64,000 nt of DNA from Patiria pectinifera (Eukaryota > Echinodermata > Asteroidea > Valvatida > Asterinidae): assembly GCA_029964075.1 (NCBI GenBank), contig CM057135.1, forward strand, positions 248,001-312,000, in the 5' to 3' direction. Position 1 is the stretch's first letter. The number at the start of each line of letters is the position of its first letter. A program made the translations under genes and the position numbers. Positions 43,889-53,260 of this stretch are shown one piece after another. The notes below the pieces were generated by a model. It ran no database searches and was not told where the DNA came from. It saw nothing but the letters and a program-made list of their open reading frames with translations.

Positions 43889-45277
43889 AACAATATTAAT
43901 TGATTGTAGGAATTATCGCAAGTTTGGTTAATCTTATAGTTTTGTTAGTCACGAGCTATGAGTATTGTATAAGCGTCCCATTTTTCAAGATAAACTCTTC
44001 TAAAACGCTCAATAATTACGAAACGTCTAATTGAAGTGATGCCGGAAGTGTATACATTTAGGCTACCTGTCTTTTATTACAATAAGTTAACTGGAACTTG
44101 TGTTGCTAAAAATAAAACATTGTAAATTATGATCATGACCTTGCGCGCATTTTCAAACAATTTTTGAATGATTATTTTCTTGAAATTGTTAAAATACGGA
44201 CGGAGGACCGCGTAATTACAATACATGTACATGTAATTGTAATGAATTGTTAAAATACGAAACTATAAATCGGATGTGGGAAGTCAAAATACAAATTGTA
44301 AATAATTCTTTTTATGCGAGTCATTGAATTGTGGTCAGGCAGGACGGTAAAGTACCTTTTTTTGGGGGGGGGGTATTTTTGTTACATTTGTATAAAATAT
44401 CTTCGTTCGTTCATATACGAAAAAAGTAAATTTCTGAGAGCAGACTGAATAATAAATCTTTCATCATGTGTTATACTGCGAACTGTAAACCGAATTAATC
44501 TGCCAAGGCGAGTGCATTGTGTGTTCAATTATTTTATTTTTACATAATACTTATTTATTATTACATGTATTATTTTGTTTAATAATATGTACATTGTATG
44601 TTTAGCTTACTTTTAATTTTATGTTGTATGTTTGATGTGGTTATGAATAAAATACTTGAAAACTATATATCGCCCGTTGACCACTCAAGGAATGTTCTGG
44701 TGAGTTCCGGTTGGTTTTAGGCACCCCGAGTCGTCTTTTATTAAGTTGTGTGTGTTTTTATTGTTTAAGGATATAATGTTAATGCACTTGGCTTTTAATA
44801 TTTTGTTTCAGTCCTTTTGTGTTTGCAGTTGGGTGATTGTTAAGTAAGGTTCTGACTTACCATGTTTTTGTTGTGTTTTGCCAAAAAAAAAATATATATA
44901 AATATTTATGTATTTGGTCCCATCAACATCTGGTTACGTGTCGCGTGCTTAATTAAAAAAATTATAACATTAATAACTAAAAGAAAACACAGGGGTTTTT
45001 TTTACGAGAGTACCCATTATTAGGCATCGATAACCACCTTCATCAACAATTTGGATGAATCTATTGTGTGTTTTTTTACTGACGCTTCAAGTTACTTAAA
45101 AAAAAAAATACTAAATAAATAAATATGTATATAGAAAATTATTCACTTACGCTGGCGTTGTCTGCATCGTCGTTTGCCTTTTTCCCCTTTGGTTGTACTA
45201 TTATCTTCAAGCAATAATACTTATTCAACGCTAATCCCCACGATCGATTTGTCCATCGATCCATGACGTCACCTCGC
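43889..45277. other. Outer non-coding part of the right arm
   Basis: Mirrors 36959-38102 apart from about 0.25 kb at 44706-44960 (starting TTCCGGTTGGTTTTAGG) that has no counterpart on the left. No ORF of note. Confidence 0.55.
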
Positions 45278-45386
45278 CATAGACACACCCCGTTTTATGA
45301 TCCTCGTCAGGGTTACCGATATGATCCTCGATGAGGATCATGATCCTCCTTGAGAAAACGGGGTCAAATGCTTAGACTACACTACT
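45278..45386. repeat. Right terminus of the palindromic element
   Basis: Inverse of 36850-36958, with the same GAGGATCAT iterons, ending ACTACACTACT at 45386, followed by CGTGCC. Confidence 0.65.
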
Positions 45387-45392
45387 CGTGCC

Positions 45393-45720
45393 GATGCCCA
45401 CTCAGTTCGTATTGGTTGACATGGTTTTGCCATAGTACATAGTACATGTATAGACTTTGTAGACACCAACCTGTTATCTCTATAATGCTACCAAAGACTA
45501 CCAAAAGGAGAAACCCTATAGGTTGATGAAATCTAACAAAGTTATGTAAAGTGAAGAGATGAATAAATCAGTGTATTGACATGTGTGACTGTCACCCCAA
45601 AGCTCTGTTTCCCTCCAACTTAATGAATTATTGTTGACTCTAATAAATGTTTCATGAACTGCTATCCGGTCACAGCAACACTGGTGGCAGCGGTGGGAAC
45701 TGCTATTAGGGAACGCAACA
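45393..45720 (+). repeat. Right LTR of the deleted element, part 3 of 3
   Basis: Matches about 23535-23860. Its last 40 bp repeat the primer-like CTGGTGGCAGCGGTGGGA and end GCAACA at 45720. Confidence 0.85.
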
Positions 45721-46330
45721 ATATTCAATGATCCGCATGAAGGGGAATGTAGTGATGGTGCTTGACTTCTCTGAAAACTACACGTGTATGGAACAACATA
45801 AAGTGCAGTCCAGCCATTGTTGACATGAACAAGTAACATATATATATCCAGTTTTTGAATCTTAAAACTGCCCAAGGTGCACAGGAGAGAATGCCAATAC
45901 AATCTACACTCCCTGGAGTTCATCTCAGATGACAGATATCAGGACCAAAATGTTGTTCACCACTTTTACACTAAGACTCTAGAGTTCCTGAACGAAAGCA
46001 TAAAACCTCAGAGATTATCCACTTCTCTGATTGATGTTCCTCACAGTATTAGTCAAAGGGCCTTTTTCAAGATGTGTCAAATAATGCATTGGAGCTTGAG
46101 CATCATTACTTTGGATCGAGGCACGGCAAAGGCCCTTCGGACGGAGTAAGTGCAGTTATAAAACGACAAGCAGGTGGAGTAGCGTGTATCTATGATGCAC
46201 ATTCCCTATATGGTCGTCCCCTTCTTGATCGTGCTCTTCTTTGGCTTCCTCTTGCTCTCCGTTATTTGTCTTCATCCTAGCGAACCAAAGTCCAATACCA
46301 TTTGAGTGTGCGATTAATGCTTGGTATGCC
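45721..46330 (+). pseudogene. Transposase-like gene with DFSENY and RHGKGPSDG motifs, decayed
   Basis: The readings VVMVLDFSENYTCMEQHKVQ (about 45748), FISDDRYQDQNVVHHFYTKT (about 45925) and HHYFGSRHGKGPSDGVSAVI (about 46094) occur in this order on the plus strand. From memory, a widespread family of transposon-derived proteins in fish and invertebrates has MDFAENYTC, then ISDDL.HD..AVH.F, then HFFGSRHGKGPSD. The fit is good, but the frames are interrupted by a stop at 45805-45807 (where Trp is usual) and by at least one frame change before 46090. The 5' part is missing because the LTR element ends immediately to the left. Superfamily not settled. Confidence 0.55.
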
Positions 46331-47489
46331 TGCGCATTCATTCCCATAGGTTTTGTAAATTTTGGCATTATGTTCTATTTCATCTTTTGGGGATGAGGCA
46401 AGAAAGTGATCTGCTTGAATTTAAACTCAAAATATTGTGGCGAAACAGGGGTACAGGTATATGCAGACTTGTGTAGGAGTCTAGGTCATAGGAATAATTT
46501 ATGCGCGTGATCTAGGACATTTGGTGCGTGCTTATAATGCCGAAGTGTGCGTGGATTAATCAGCAATAAATTGTGCTGCGTGATCAGGAGATTAATAATT
46601 CATGGTGTGCAGTGACCAATCAGCACCGCGTATTGGGAAGACTGTGCGCGAATTAGCATGCTTTAGCGTGGGGTCCTGAGATCATCTCGTTAGTTCGCAA
46701 GATGGCGTCAACGCAGTAGGAACGCGTTCTGGTGCTGTTGCCAAGTCGCAAGAAGCCAAACTTTGGGGTTCAGGGACGAGTCAAGTCGCGGTGCCGTTGC
46801 TGGGGTCTTCGTTGCTGTTGCGTACTCCCCGTACGGGAGTAGGAGCTCATCTCTGACGGTGGACGCTCTGGTGCGGCTGGGTTCGGGAGTTGAAGCTCTG
46901 GGTTTAGCTAGCAGTAAGGTAAGTGTTGTCTAAAATATATCGAATGAAGTTGTAGCTCAAGGTCTGTTATTCAGTGTCGATTATCTAAGATAATTGGGGA
47001 TTATTTAAGATAATTTGGGACAGTAATACATATTCAAATATTCTTTGCGCGTTTTTTCCAACCTGCAATATGTGTGCCACCAATGACCATTCATGAAACT
47101 TCACTGGACAATTTACATTATTTTTTTTACAGATGCCTGGACTTCGATAGTTGTATTTGTTTTGTCTCCTAGAGGTGGAATGTAAATTATAGAAGCATTG
47201 GCCTGCTTATTGAGCAAGTTATTTTGTTCCTCACCAGCCCCTTGGCGCAAATTGTATATATATTTCTTTCATCTCCTTTGGTAATGCATTCTTTGCATTT
47301 CACCTTTTGCTTTCCACATATAGTTATCAGCAGCTTTAGAATTTACATTGGCAGACATTACGCAATTAACATCAATTGTTACACATTCCTTTTCCTCCAA
47401 ATGTACTGGGTATATTGGGTTACATTTTAGAAAGGTATAAAAGGTGGCATCAACTTTGTTCATTCCTATATTGTTGATACTGCTATACC
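46331..47489 (+). promoter_or_regulatory. Upstream region of the DD33E transposase gene, possible leader exon and intron
   Basis: GC-richer block at about 46690-46918 with CAAGATGGCGTCAACGCAG and a short hairpin ACTCCCCGTACGGGAGT, ending AGCAGTAAG|GTAAGT at 46918/46919. A matching acceptor TTTTTTTTACAG ends at 47132. If spliced, this would be a non-coding leader for the gene at 47490. The ATGGCGTCAACGCAG reading meets a stop after five codons. Inference only; no promoter motif is certain. Confidence 0.35.
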
Positions 47490-48575
47490 ATGGCGCACGT
47501 AAGATACAACCGCATCCGTAATGAAGACAGGGCAAGGTTGATCGAGACCTTCGAAGCTGGCAGTGATTATCTGGAGATGGCTGATACGCTTGGCATCAAG
47601 CATTCAACTGCACGATCAATTATCATGACCTTCACAACAACAGGTAAAACGGAGAAGCTACCAACAGGAGGGGCTAGAAAAAGGAAGATGGACGAGGAAA
47701 TGAAGAACAGACTAGAGAGGTCTCTTCAAGATAACCCCATGATGACTCTTGAAGAGATGCAGCAAGACCTGCGACAAAACATGCCCCAAAAGCCACCAGT
47801 GAGCACATCAACTATCGCCAGAACACTTGATGGTATGATGTTCTCAATGAAGATGCTCGAAGACGTACCAGACGTCCGCAATTCTCCCCGTGTGCTGCAG
47901 CAACGAGAGCAGTACGCAAACTGGTTCATGCAGACAGGTGTTGTGTCGCATTGCGTCTTCGTGGACGAAACGGGGTACAATGTCTGGACCCGTCGGTCGC
48001 GTGGAAGAGCACCTCGTGGTGAACCCGCCCGTCGAGTTGTCCATGGGCAGCGTGGAAAAAACTGCAATGTCACGTTTGCTGTATCGGATGAGATCGGTCT
48101 GGTCAACCACACAATAGCCTGCGCAACCGTCACAAGAGATACTTTCGAGCAGTTCCTCCTGGTCACCGCTCGTCAATGCTAGCAGATATTCCCACCAGGC
48201 GAACCAGTGTACATCATCTATGACAACGCTCGCCCCCATGTAAGAGCACAGTTGCCAGATGGTATGCATCCGAGAATCAACCTGAAACTGCTTTCCCCCT
48301 ACAGCCCATTTCTGAATCCAACTGAAATGGCGCACAGTGCTTTCAAGGCTGCTGTGAAACGGGATTTAGGTCGTCCGGAGATGCGGCAACGTCTAAATGA
48401 CAGGGAGGCTGCACGTGAGGCTGGAGACAACCTCCAGCAATGGAGATGCAGGCAGCTTACAACAGTTGCTCAACGGAACATCGACGCCATCACGCAAGAA
48501 AAGTGTGGGAATTGGTACCGGCACTCCCAGCGTTACATGCCCCGCTGTCTGGCCCGTGAAATAATCAATGGCTGA
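47490..48575 (+). pseudogene. IS630/Tc1/mariner-type transposase, DD33E, one in-frame stop
   Basis: One frame of about 361 codons from MAHVRYNRIRNEDRARLIET to AREIING, interrupted only by TAG at 48180-48182. N-terminal helix-turn-helix: ETFEAGSDYLEMADTLGIKH, STARSIIMTF, then a basic GGARKRK linker. Catalytic residues: D in VFVDETGYNVWTRRSRG, D in VYIIYDNARPH and E in LLSPYSPFLNPTEMAH. The gap between the second D and E is 33 residues, near but not equal to the DD34E of Tc1. The enzyme would excise and insert its transposon. The single stop suggests a recent loss. Terminal inverted repeats were not found. Confidence 0.85.
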
Positions 48576-49204
48576 AAAAATTACTGAGTTTTGAGCTTTG
48601 AACTTTAACATGTAAATTTCCTATCAAAGATCAGTAAAATACAACCATCTGCAGTTGCGATATCATATTAGGTATATACATTTAGTTATAATTATGTTTT
48701 AAAAAAAGAATATAAAAGGTTCAACAAAGAATTATTATAAGGGAAGAAAACCGTAATCAATGTCTTAAGCTGTGATGAAAGATTGTTTTAAACGATTAAA
48801 GTCATATAAAAACAGATGCAAGATATAAAAATACAAAAAGTACATATATATTTACAATATGAAAGAAGAACATCATGATATTGTAAACATGCTTTGATTT
48901 ATGTCTCTAGTCAATGCATATAATTAAAGAGATGGTGCAAATGACCACAAGAAAATATACATTATGAAAGAAAATTTACAAAGATTAAACAAAAACATAT
49001 GAATTAACAGAGGGAAATGTAAAAACATTTTCCTCTGTTAATTCATATGCCTTTTGGCCATCCGATAAATATGATTTGTATTCGGCTATTTAATATAGAC
49101 AAAGCAAGCTCATAAAGTGGAAGAAGATAAAAACATGAGAAAGCTAAAAAAAAAAATAAAAAAAAAAAAGAATTTTTTTTACATTTGCTAAATTGGATGA
49201 ACAA
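48576..49204. other. AT-rich DNA with one strong hairpin
   Basis: No gene. At 48996-49049 ACATATGAATTAACAGAGG is mirrored by CCTCTGTTAATTCATATG around an A-rich loop, a stem of about 24 bp with one mismatch. A/T homopolymers follow near 49145-49180. Confidence 0.6.
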
Positions 49205-49540
49205 ATTTTATAATTGGATGCCCTTTGGCGAAATAGAATGCTCCAACTTAGCCCGAGGGGGTTTCAAGGGCGAACTTGGTTGCACTATGTACGAATTCGT
49301 ATGCCGATTGGCGAATTTGGTTGCCCTAAAGCGATTATGAATGCCACTTGGCCATTTTGGCTGCCCTTTAGCGAATTTGAATGCCGATTGGCCATTTCGG
49401 CTGCCCTTGAATGCCGATTGGTGATTTTGGCTGCCCTATCCGCGAAATTGAATGACCTATTTATACTTTCTCATGCACTATGTGCGAAATTGAATGACCT
49501 ATCTTTACTTTTGCATGCACTAAGTGCGAAATTGGACGGG
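49205..49540. repeat. Degenerate minisatellite, GCGAATTTGAATGCC / GGCTGCCCT motifs
   Basis: Repeated mix of GCGAATTTGAATGCCGATTG, GGCCATTTTGGCTGCCCT and GCGAAATTGAATGACC. The 118-residue ORF across it reflects the repeat. A related, inverted patch occurs at 15800-15970. Confidence 0.65.
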
Positions 49541-50046
49541 AAAACCTATACTAGAGATAAATATACTTGAGCTTTGAGTTTGGGTCAAATGTAAAATTTA
49601 AAGATCGTTTTCACAGTTTCTCAGTGAAGTTGCTGTTAACATGTTTGTTATCTTTAATATGTGTTCACAACTAGGGGAGTTGTCCAAATATGGTATTATT
49701 TTAATATGGAACATATTCAGTAAAACATATGTAAACTAAATTTGAAAATGTAAAGGTTGTAGTATGATGTTTTTCAAAGAGTATTTATTGTTGGTACCAT
49801 GCACAGAAATGAATAAAAAAAAACTGACACCGTCAATGAAAACAGATTGTTGGATGTATATTTTGTGTAATATATTTGTTTAATTTACTTATAAACTTTA
49901 TTAGCTAAATCATCCAACAACACTTCGTATGCATCATGTCCAGTGAATCAACAGCCCTTTTCTAAAACTGCCCCGGTAAGTGCTGTAGCATGGAGGTAAC
50001 ATAATACAGTACATTGCCTTATAAACACGTCAACATGTTTACTTAC
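49541..50046. other. No gene seen
   Basis: AT-rich spacer up to the second copy of the 1.16-kb element. No ORF or repeat recognised. Confidence 0.5.
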
Positions 50047-50508
50047 CACGTATGTTTCAGCCCATATAGACCGTTTTAGTTCGTCTTCTTACGCATGCGC
50101 AATAGCTTCCTCCGCGTCGTCGGCATGCAAACAGCGCTAGAAGACGACGCACTGAACGATTTTCTGGTTTTCGTGTCTTAAAATGTATCCTTCTAAAACG
50201 TACTACAAAGATGATTCAAACTAAAAATATTCAGTAGAACAAGTAAAAAAAGATATATATATTGTCTCTACGGTGTGGTAACGGCGCTAAAAACTGTTTT
50301 CAAATATATAAACAAAAATACGTTTTTATGGACAAAACCTTACAAAATGAAACAGAAAAACATCGTTCGTTTTTGAGTTTGGTTTACACATTTGGACAAT
50401 CTGCCGGGTTTACCTCGGATCAGCCGTAGTACCATCGGGAAGGATGATATATTATCTTCATTTCACAGGTGATTTAATGTAAGAAGGAAACCTGTAGCTT
50501 ATAAATAT

Positions 50509-51184
50509 TGTGGCGGCCTGTGTCGACGTAGCCTGGGATTGCCCTCTGCCGACCCGACGAGCGGTTGTAGGGAAGGCCAGGGGAACAGGTCCGTTTTGGG
50601 GCAGTCTACCGCCAGGCGCTCGCAGCTGCTTCCTTCCACGCACCGGGGTTGGATTAGACACTATAGTTGTACTTGAGCGGACACAGGGGAATGGGATGGG
50701 ACTGGGGTCTGATGTTTCTACAAAACAGCACTCAAACTCGATGTGTAATTGGAATAATGATTTATTGAAACAAAGATCACCTTGGTAGGATTACTATAGT
50801 GGCGCCTATGATCACCTAAACAGGGTTACACACTGAGGGAGAGCTTAAATATCTGCGGTGACTCGGTCTATTTACTCCAAAAAAGGGTGCACTGGACTAC
50901 ACTGAACTACTCACAAGGCTAACAGTAAACTGGACGTGACTCTAACTGGACTTCAACGGACGTGACTCTGTGCGGACTCTGCAGTAACTACGACGGACGG
51001 GACAATGACGGACGAAACGGAACTACTCACAGGACTTTGACTGCCTCGAACTGTTCCCGCCACAGAGTGACTTTCCCGCCACCGCGCACTGCTTATATAG
51101 CCGCGCGGTATGCATGCGTCACGGCATTCATGAATAAACTAACTAAAAGAGGGCGTCCTAACTTCGGACCATAATTTCGCTACA
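50509..51184 (-). repeat. 3' LTR of gypsy B
   Basis: 676 bp, TG...CA. Plus-strand ORFs inside it are mirrored in the other LTR and are not genes. Confidence 0.95.
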
Positions 51185-51731
51185 TTGCCATGACCCAAGA
51201 TTGGTCAGTCCCTTGACCTAAACATCTGAAAAACTAAAAGCGAAATTATGTTCTGCATTTAACTCCTATATAGGTCAATATTTCTCTTTAATACAATTCT
51301 AAGTCTAGGCGCCACTTTTTCCATAACTTTCGAAAACTTTTGCCTTAGCAGGAACAACTTACTATAAACCTTAGGCCACAACTCTTTATAATCGAAAAAC
51401 TAGCAATAACAAAATACTAAAACAAAGTCTGAGTCCATCTGCACTCAGTAGGTTTACTCCTCAACAGGTTAATTTAACGCGAAAGTGAATTCTATCACAT
51501 TAACTTATACACTCATAATATGTCTCAAGTACACACTTATACCCTCGTAAGGTGACTCTTCATGAACTAAACCCTAACACAGAGCAACATTTCTTTTCAC
51601 TCCTAGAAATGTAACATTATTCAAAACTAAAACTTGTAAAAGTCAGAACACTTGAAGAAAACTTTACTTTAAACAACATGCGATCAGGGCACTACTTTGG
51701 CGATCGAGAACAACAAAACTTATACGAAAAC
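51185..51731. other. 3' untranslated interior of gypsy B
   Basis: AT-rich, no ORF of note, between the accessory coding region and the 3' LTR. Confidence 0.55.
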
Positions 51732-53260
51732 TTAATCTTTGTCGATCACACCGGCTGTGAATTTCACATCGAAGACACGGGTAGTTTTATCCTTGGTGAT
51801 CTTGCGGCCTTCCTGGAACACACACCTCGAGGACGTTTCCCGGACTTGCGTAACGTTGCCCACCATCGCTCTCTCAAGATCCTGCTTTCCCATAGGTGCT
51901 CCTACGACAACCTCCCCGGTGTTCTCGCAACGGACGAGGCGACGGAGCTGACTGCTGTTCTGCGGATCAGAAGACTCGCTGGCCCTCTTAGCAGGTAGGT
52001 TCTTGAGATATACGATGTCGAATTCCCTCTGGACTTCCCCGCAGATAGTGCGTCCCTCTTTGGCATACAGGTAGGTCTCTCGGGTTTCCTTCACACGAAC
52101 CATTTGTCCAGGTAGGAGCCTCTCTGGCAACAGGGGTTGAGGCCAGAATGGCTGAGGCGAATCTTCCTTCTTATGGTCGTTCTCCTCGGTAGGCACATCT
52201 TTCTCAGCCGATGTTTCGCGTAGCATTGCCAACATCGCGAGCGGCTTACCCCCAGTTGGGGCTGAAGTTAGGCCTTCGATGAGCTCTTCCTCCTGATCCC
52301 AAAGCATTGGCGTGGGAGACAGTGCTATCTCTACCAGCTCCCCTGAAGATCCTTGCCATGGCTGTTCGGTATCACCTATCTCCACCTCCCCGTCTGCCTC
52401 TGGTACGTCAGGGACAGTATCCGAAGGTGCGTGGTCTTCAAAGGCAGGGGCTGCATCTTTCAAGTCCTTAGGCAAGTCAGCCGCCTTTTCTCGCCTTTCC
52501 TGTCCAGGTGTCACAGTCATTTCCTTCTCCTTCCGGTTTGGTACTCGTCCTCTCGCCGTCGAAAGGTCTAGTGGGTCGTCATCTGGTGGTCGAGAAACCG
52601 TGCATGGTGCTGGCACTTTACCCTTCTGTTTCTTGTCCTTTGGTCGCTCATCCTTGTCATGGTCACGCTTCCTCTTGAAATCCTTCTCCTGCTTGTTATG
52701 CTGGCTATCCCTAGTCTCCTTCCTAGGACAGCTCTTGTTTGCTTCTCGGTCGTCCCTCCCAGTAGACATATCTGCGCAGGGGCTTCTCTGTTTTTCCTGT
52801 ACTCCCTTTTGAGACTGCTCTGCCTTGGCATCTCCCCGGTTTCTCTTCTTGGTGGTCTCTTGCCTGTCCTTGCTTGATTTAGGCTCCTTTGGCTCCTTCT
52901 GCTTGGTTGGTGTTCTGCTTCTCCTACTGCTCCTTTCCGGCAAATTAGGCATCTCCAAACCCCTTCTTCGAGCATCGCCTTCACCGCTGCGCCTATTGCG
53001 CTCACGCACCTCATAAGTCTCACCTTCGATCCTATCGACTTCGTGGATCTTCTCTGGGTGGCAGTCTCGGTAATGTGCTCGGAGGTTGTCCCTGCGGTTG
53101 TTCTTGTGCGAACACCGAAGACACCAGAAGAACAGTCGGGGCCATGTTCTACCATCAAATGCCGTTCAAGGCTCCTCTTGTGCATCCACATGTGGCATTT
53201 GGGGCACTCCACTGTCCCCTTTTCTGCTGCGTCACAATTTCTCTCCTCCTGCTTCCCCAT
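51732..53260 (-). CDS. Accessory region of gypsy B after pol: C2H2 finger ORF and basic ORF
   Basis: Two overlapping minus-strand readings. 52568-53260 (230 residues) holds a C2H2 finger near its start: VECPKCHMWMHKRSLERHL followed by MVEH. 51732-53009 (425 residues) opens very Lys/Arg/Glu-rich. It ends with two related segments, VRVKETRETYLYAKEGRTI and TQVRETSSRCVFQEGRKI, each followed by an FD(I/V) motif. That is an internal duplication of about 35 residues around RRLVRCENTGEVVVG. The position is that of env in other gypsy elements, but no signal peptide or membrane anchor is seen. Function unknown. Confidence 0.5.

Larger units (their letters stand above)
36850..45386. mobile_element. 8.5-kb palindromic element, two inverted arms with one gene set each
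   Basis: The element begins AGTAGTGTAGTCTAAGCATT and ends with the exact inverse. It is flanked by CGTGCC at 36844-36849 and 45387-45392. The left arm (36850 to about 40813) and right arm (about 40814 to 45386) match over their whole length with few differences. The right arm alone has about 0.25 kb extra near 44706-44960. Each arm encodes a zinc-finger protein, transcribed outward from the centre. The axis is a strand-switching simple repeat. AG...CT ends and a 6-bp duplication are what Polintons show, but no integrase, polymerase or capsid gene is present here. It inserted into the LTR of the older element, so it is younger than that. Confidence 0.85.
22104..45720 (+). mobile_element. Internally deleted LTR retroelement, split by two later insertions
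   Basis: Two LTRs of about 1.76-1.79 kb (TGTTACGAACCC...GGGAACGCAACA) bound a 1.9-kb interior. The left LTR is 22104-23860. The right LTR is in three parts: 25752-25830, 35464-36849 and 45393-45720. A primer-site-like CTGGTGGCTAGCGGTGGGAT follows the left LTR, and a GAGGGGGAACA purine tract precedes the right LTR. The interior is far too short for a full pol. The element is broken and non-autonomous. The flanks AGTAC and ATATT do not match, so no target-site duplication is seen. Confidence 0.8.

Noticed and set aside
36850-45386. Assembly artefact (inverted join) as an explanation for the palindrome
   Set aside because: The mirrored ends are exact, the flanks show a 6-bp duplication inside a known LTR, and the arms differ by small changes and a 0.25-kb segment; a join artefact would not give these. 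Long reads would still be worth having.
46700-46720. ATGGCGTCAACGCAG as a host gene start
   Set aside because: A stop follows after five codons and no continuing exon was found; kept only as a possible untranslated leader.
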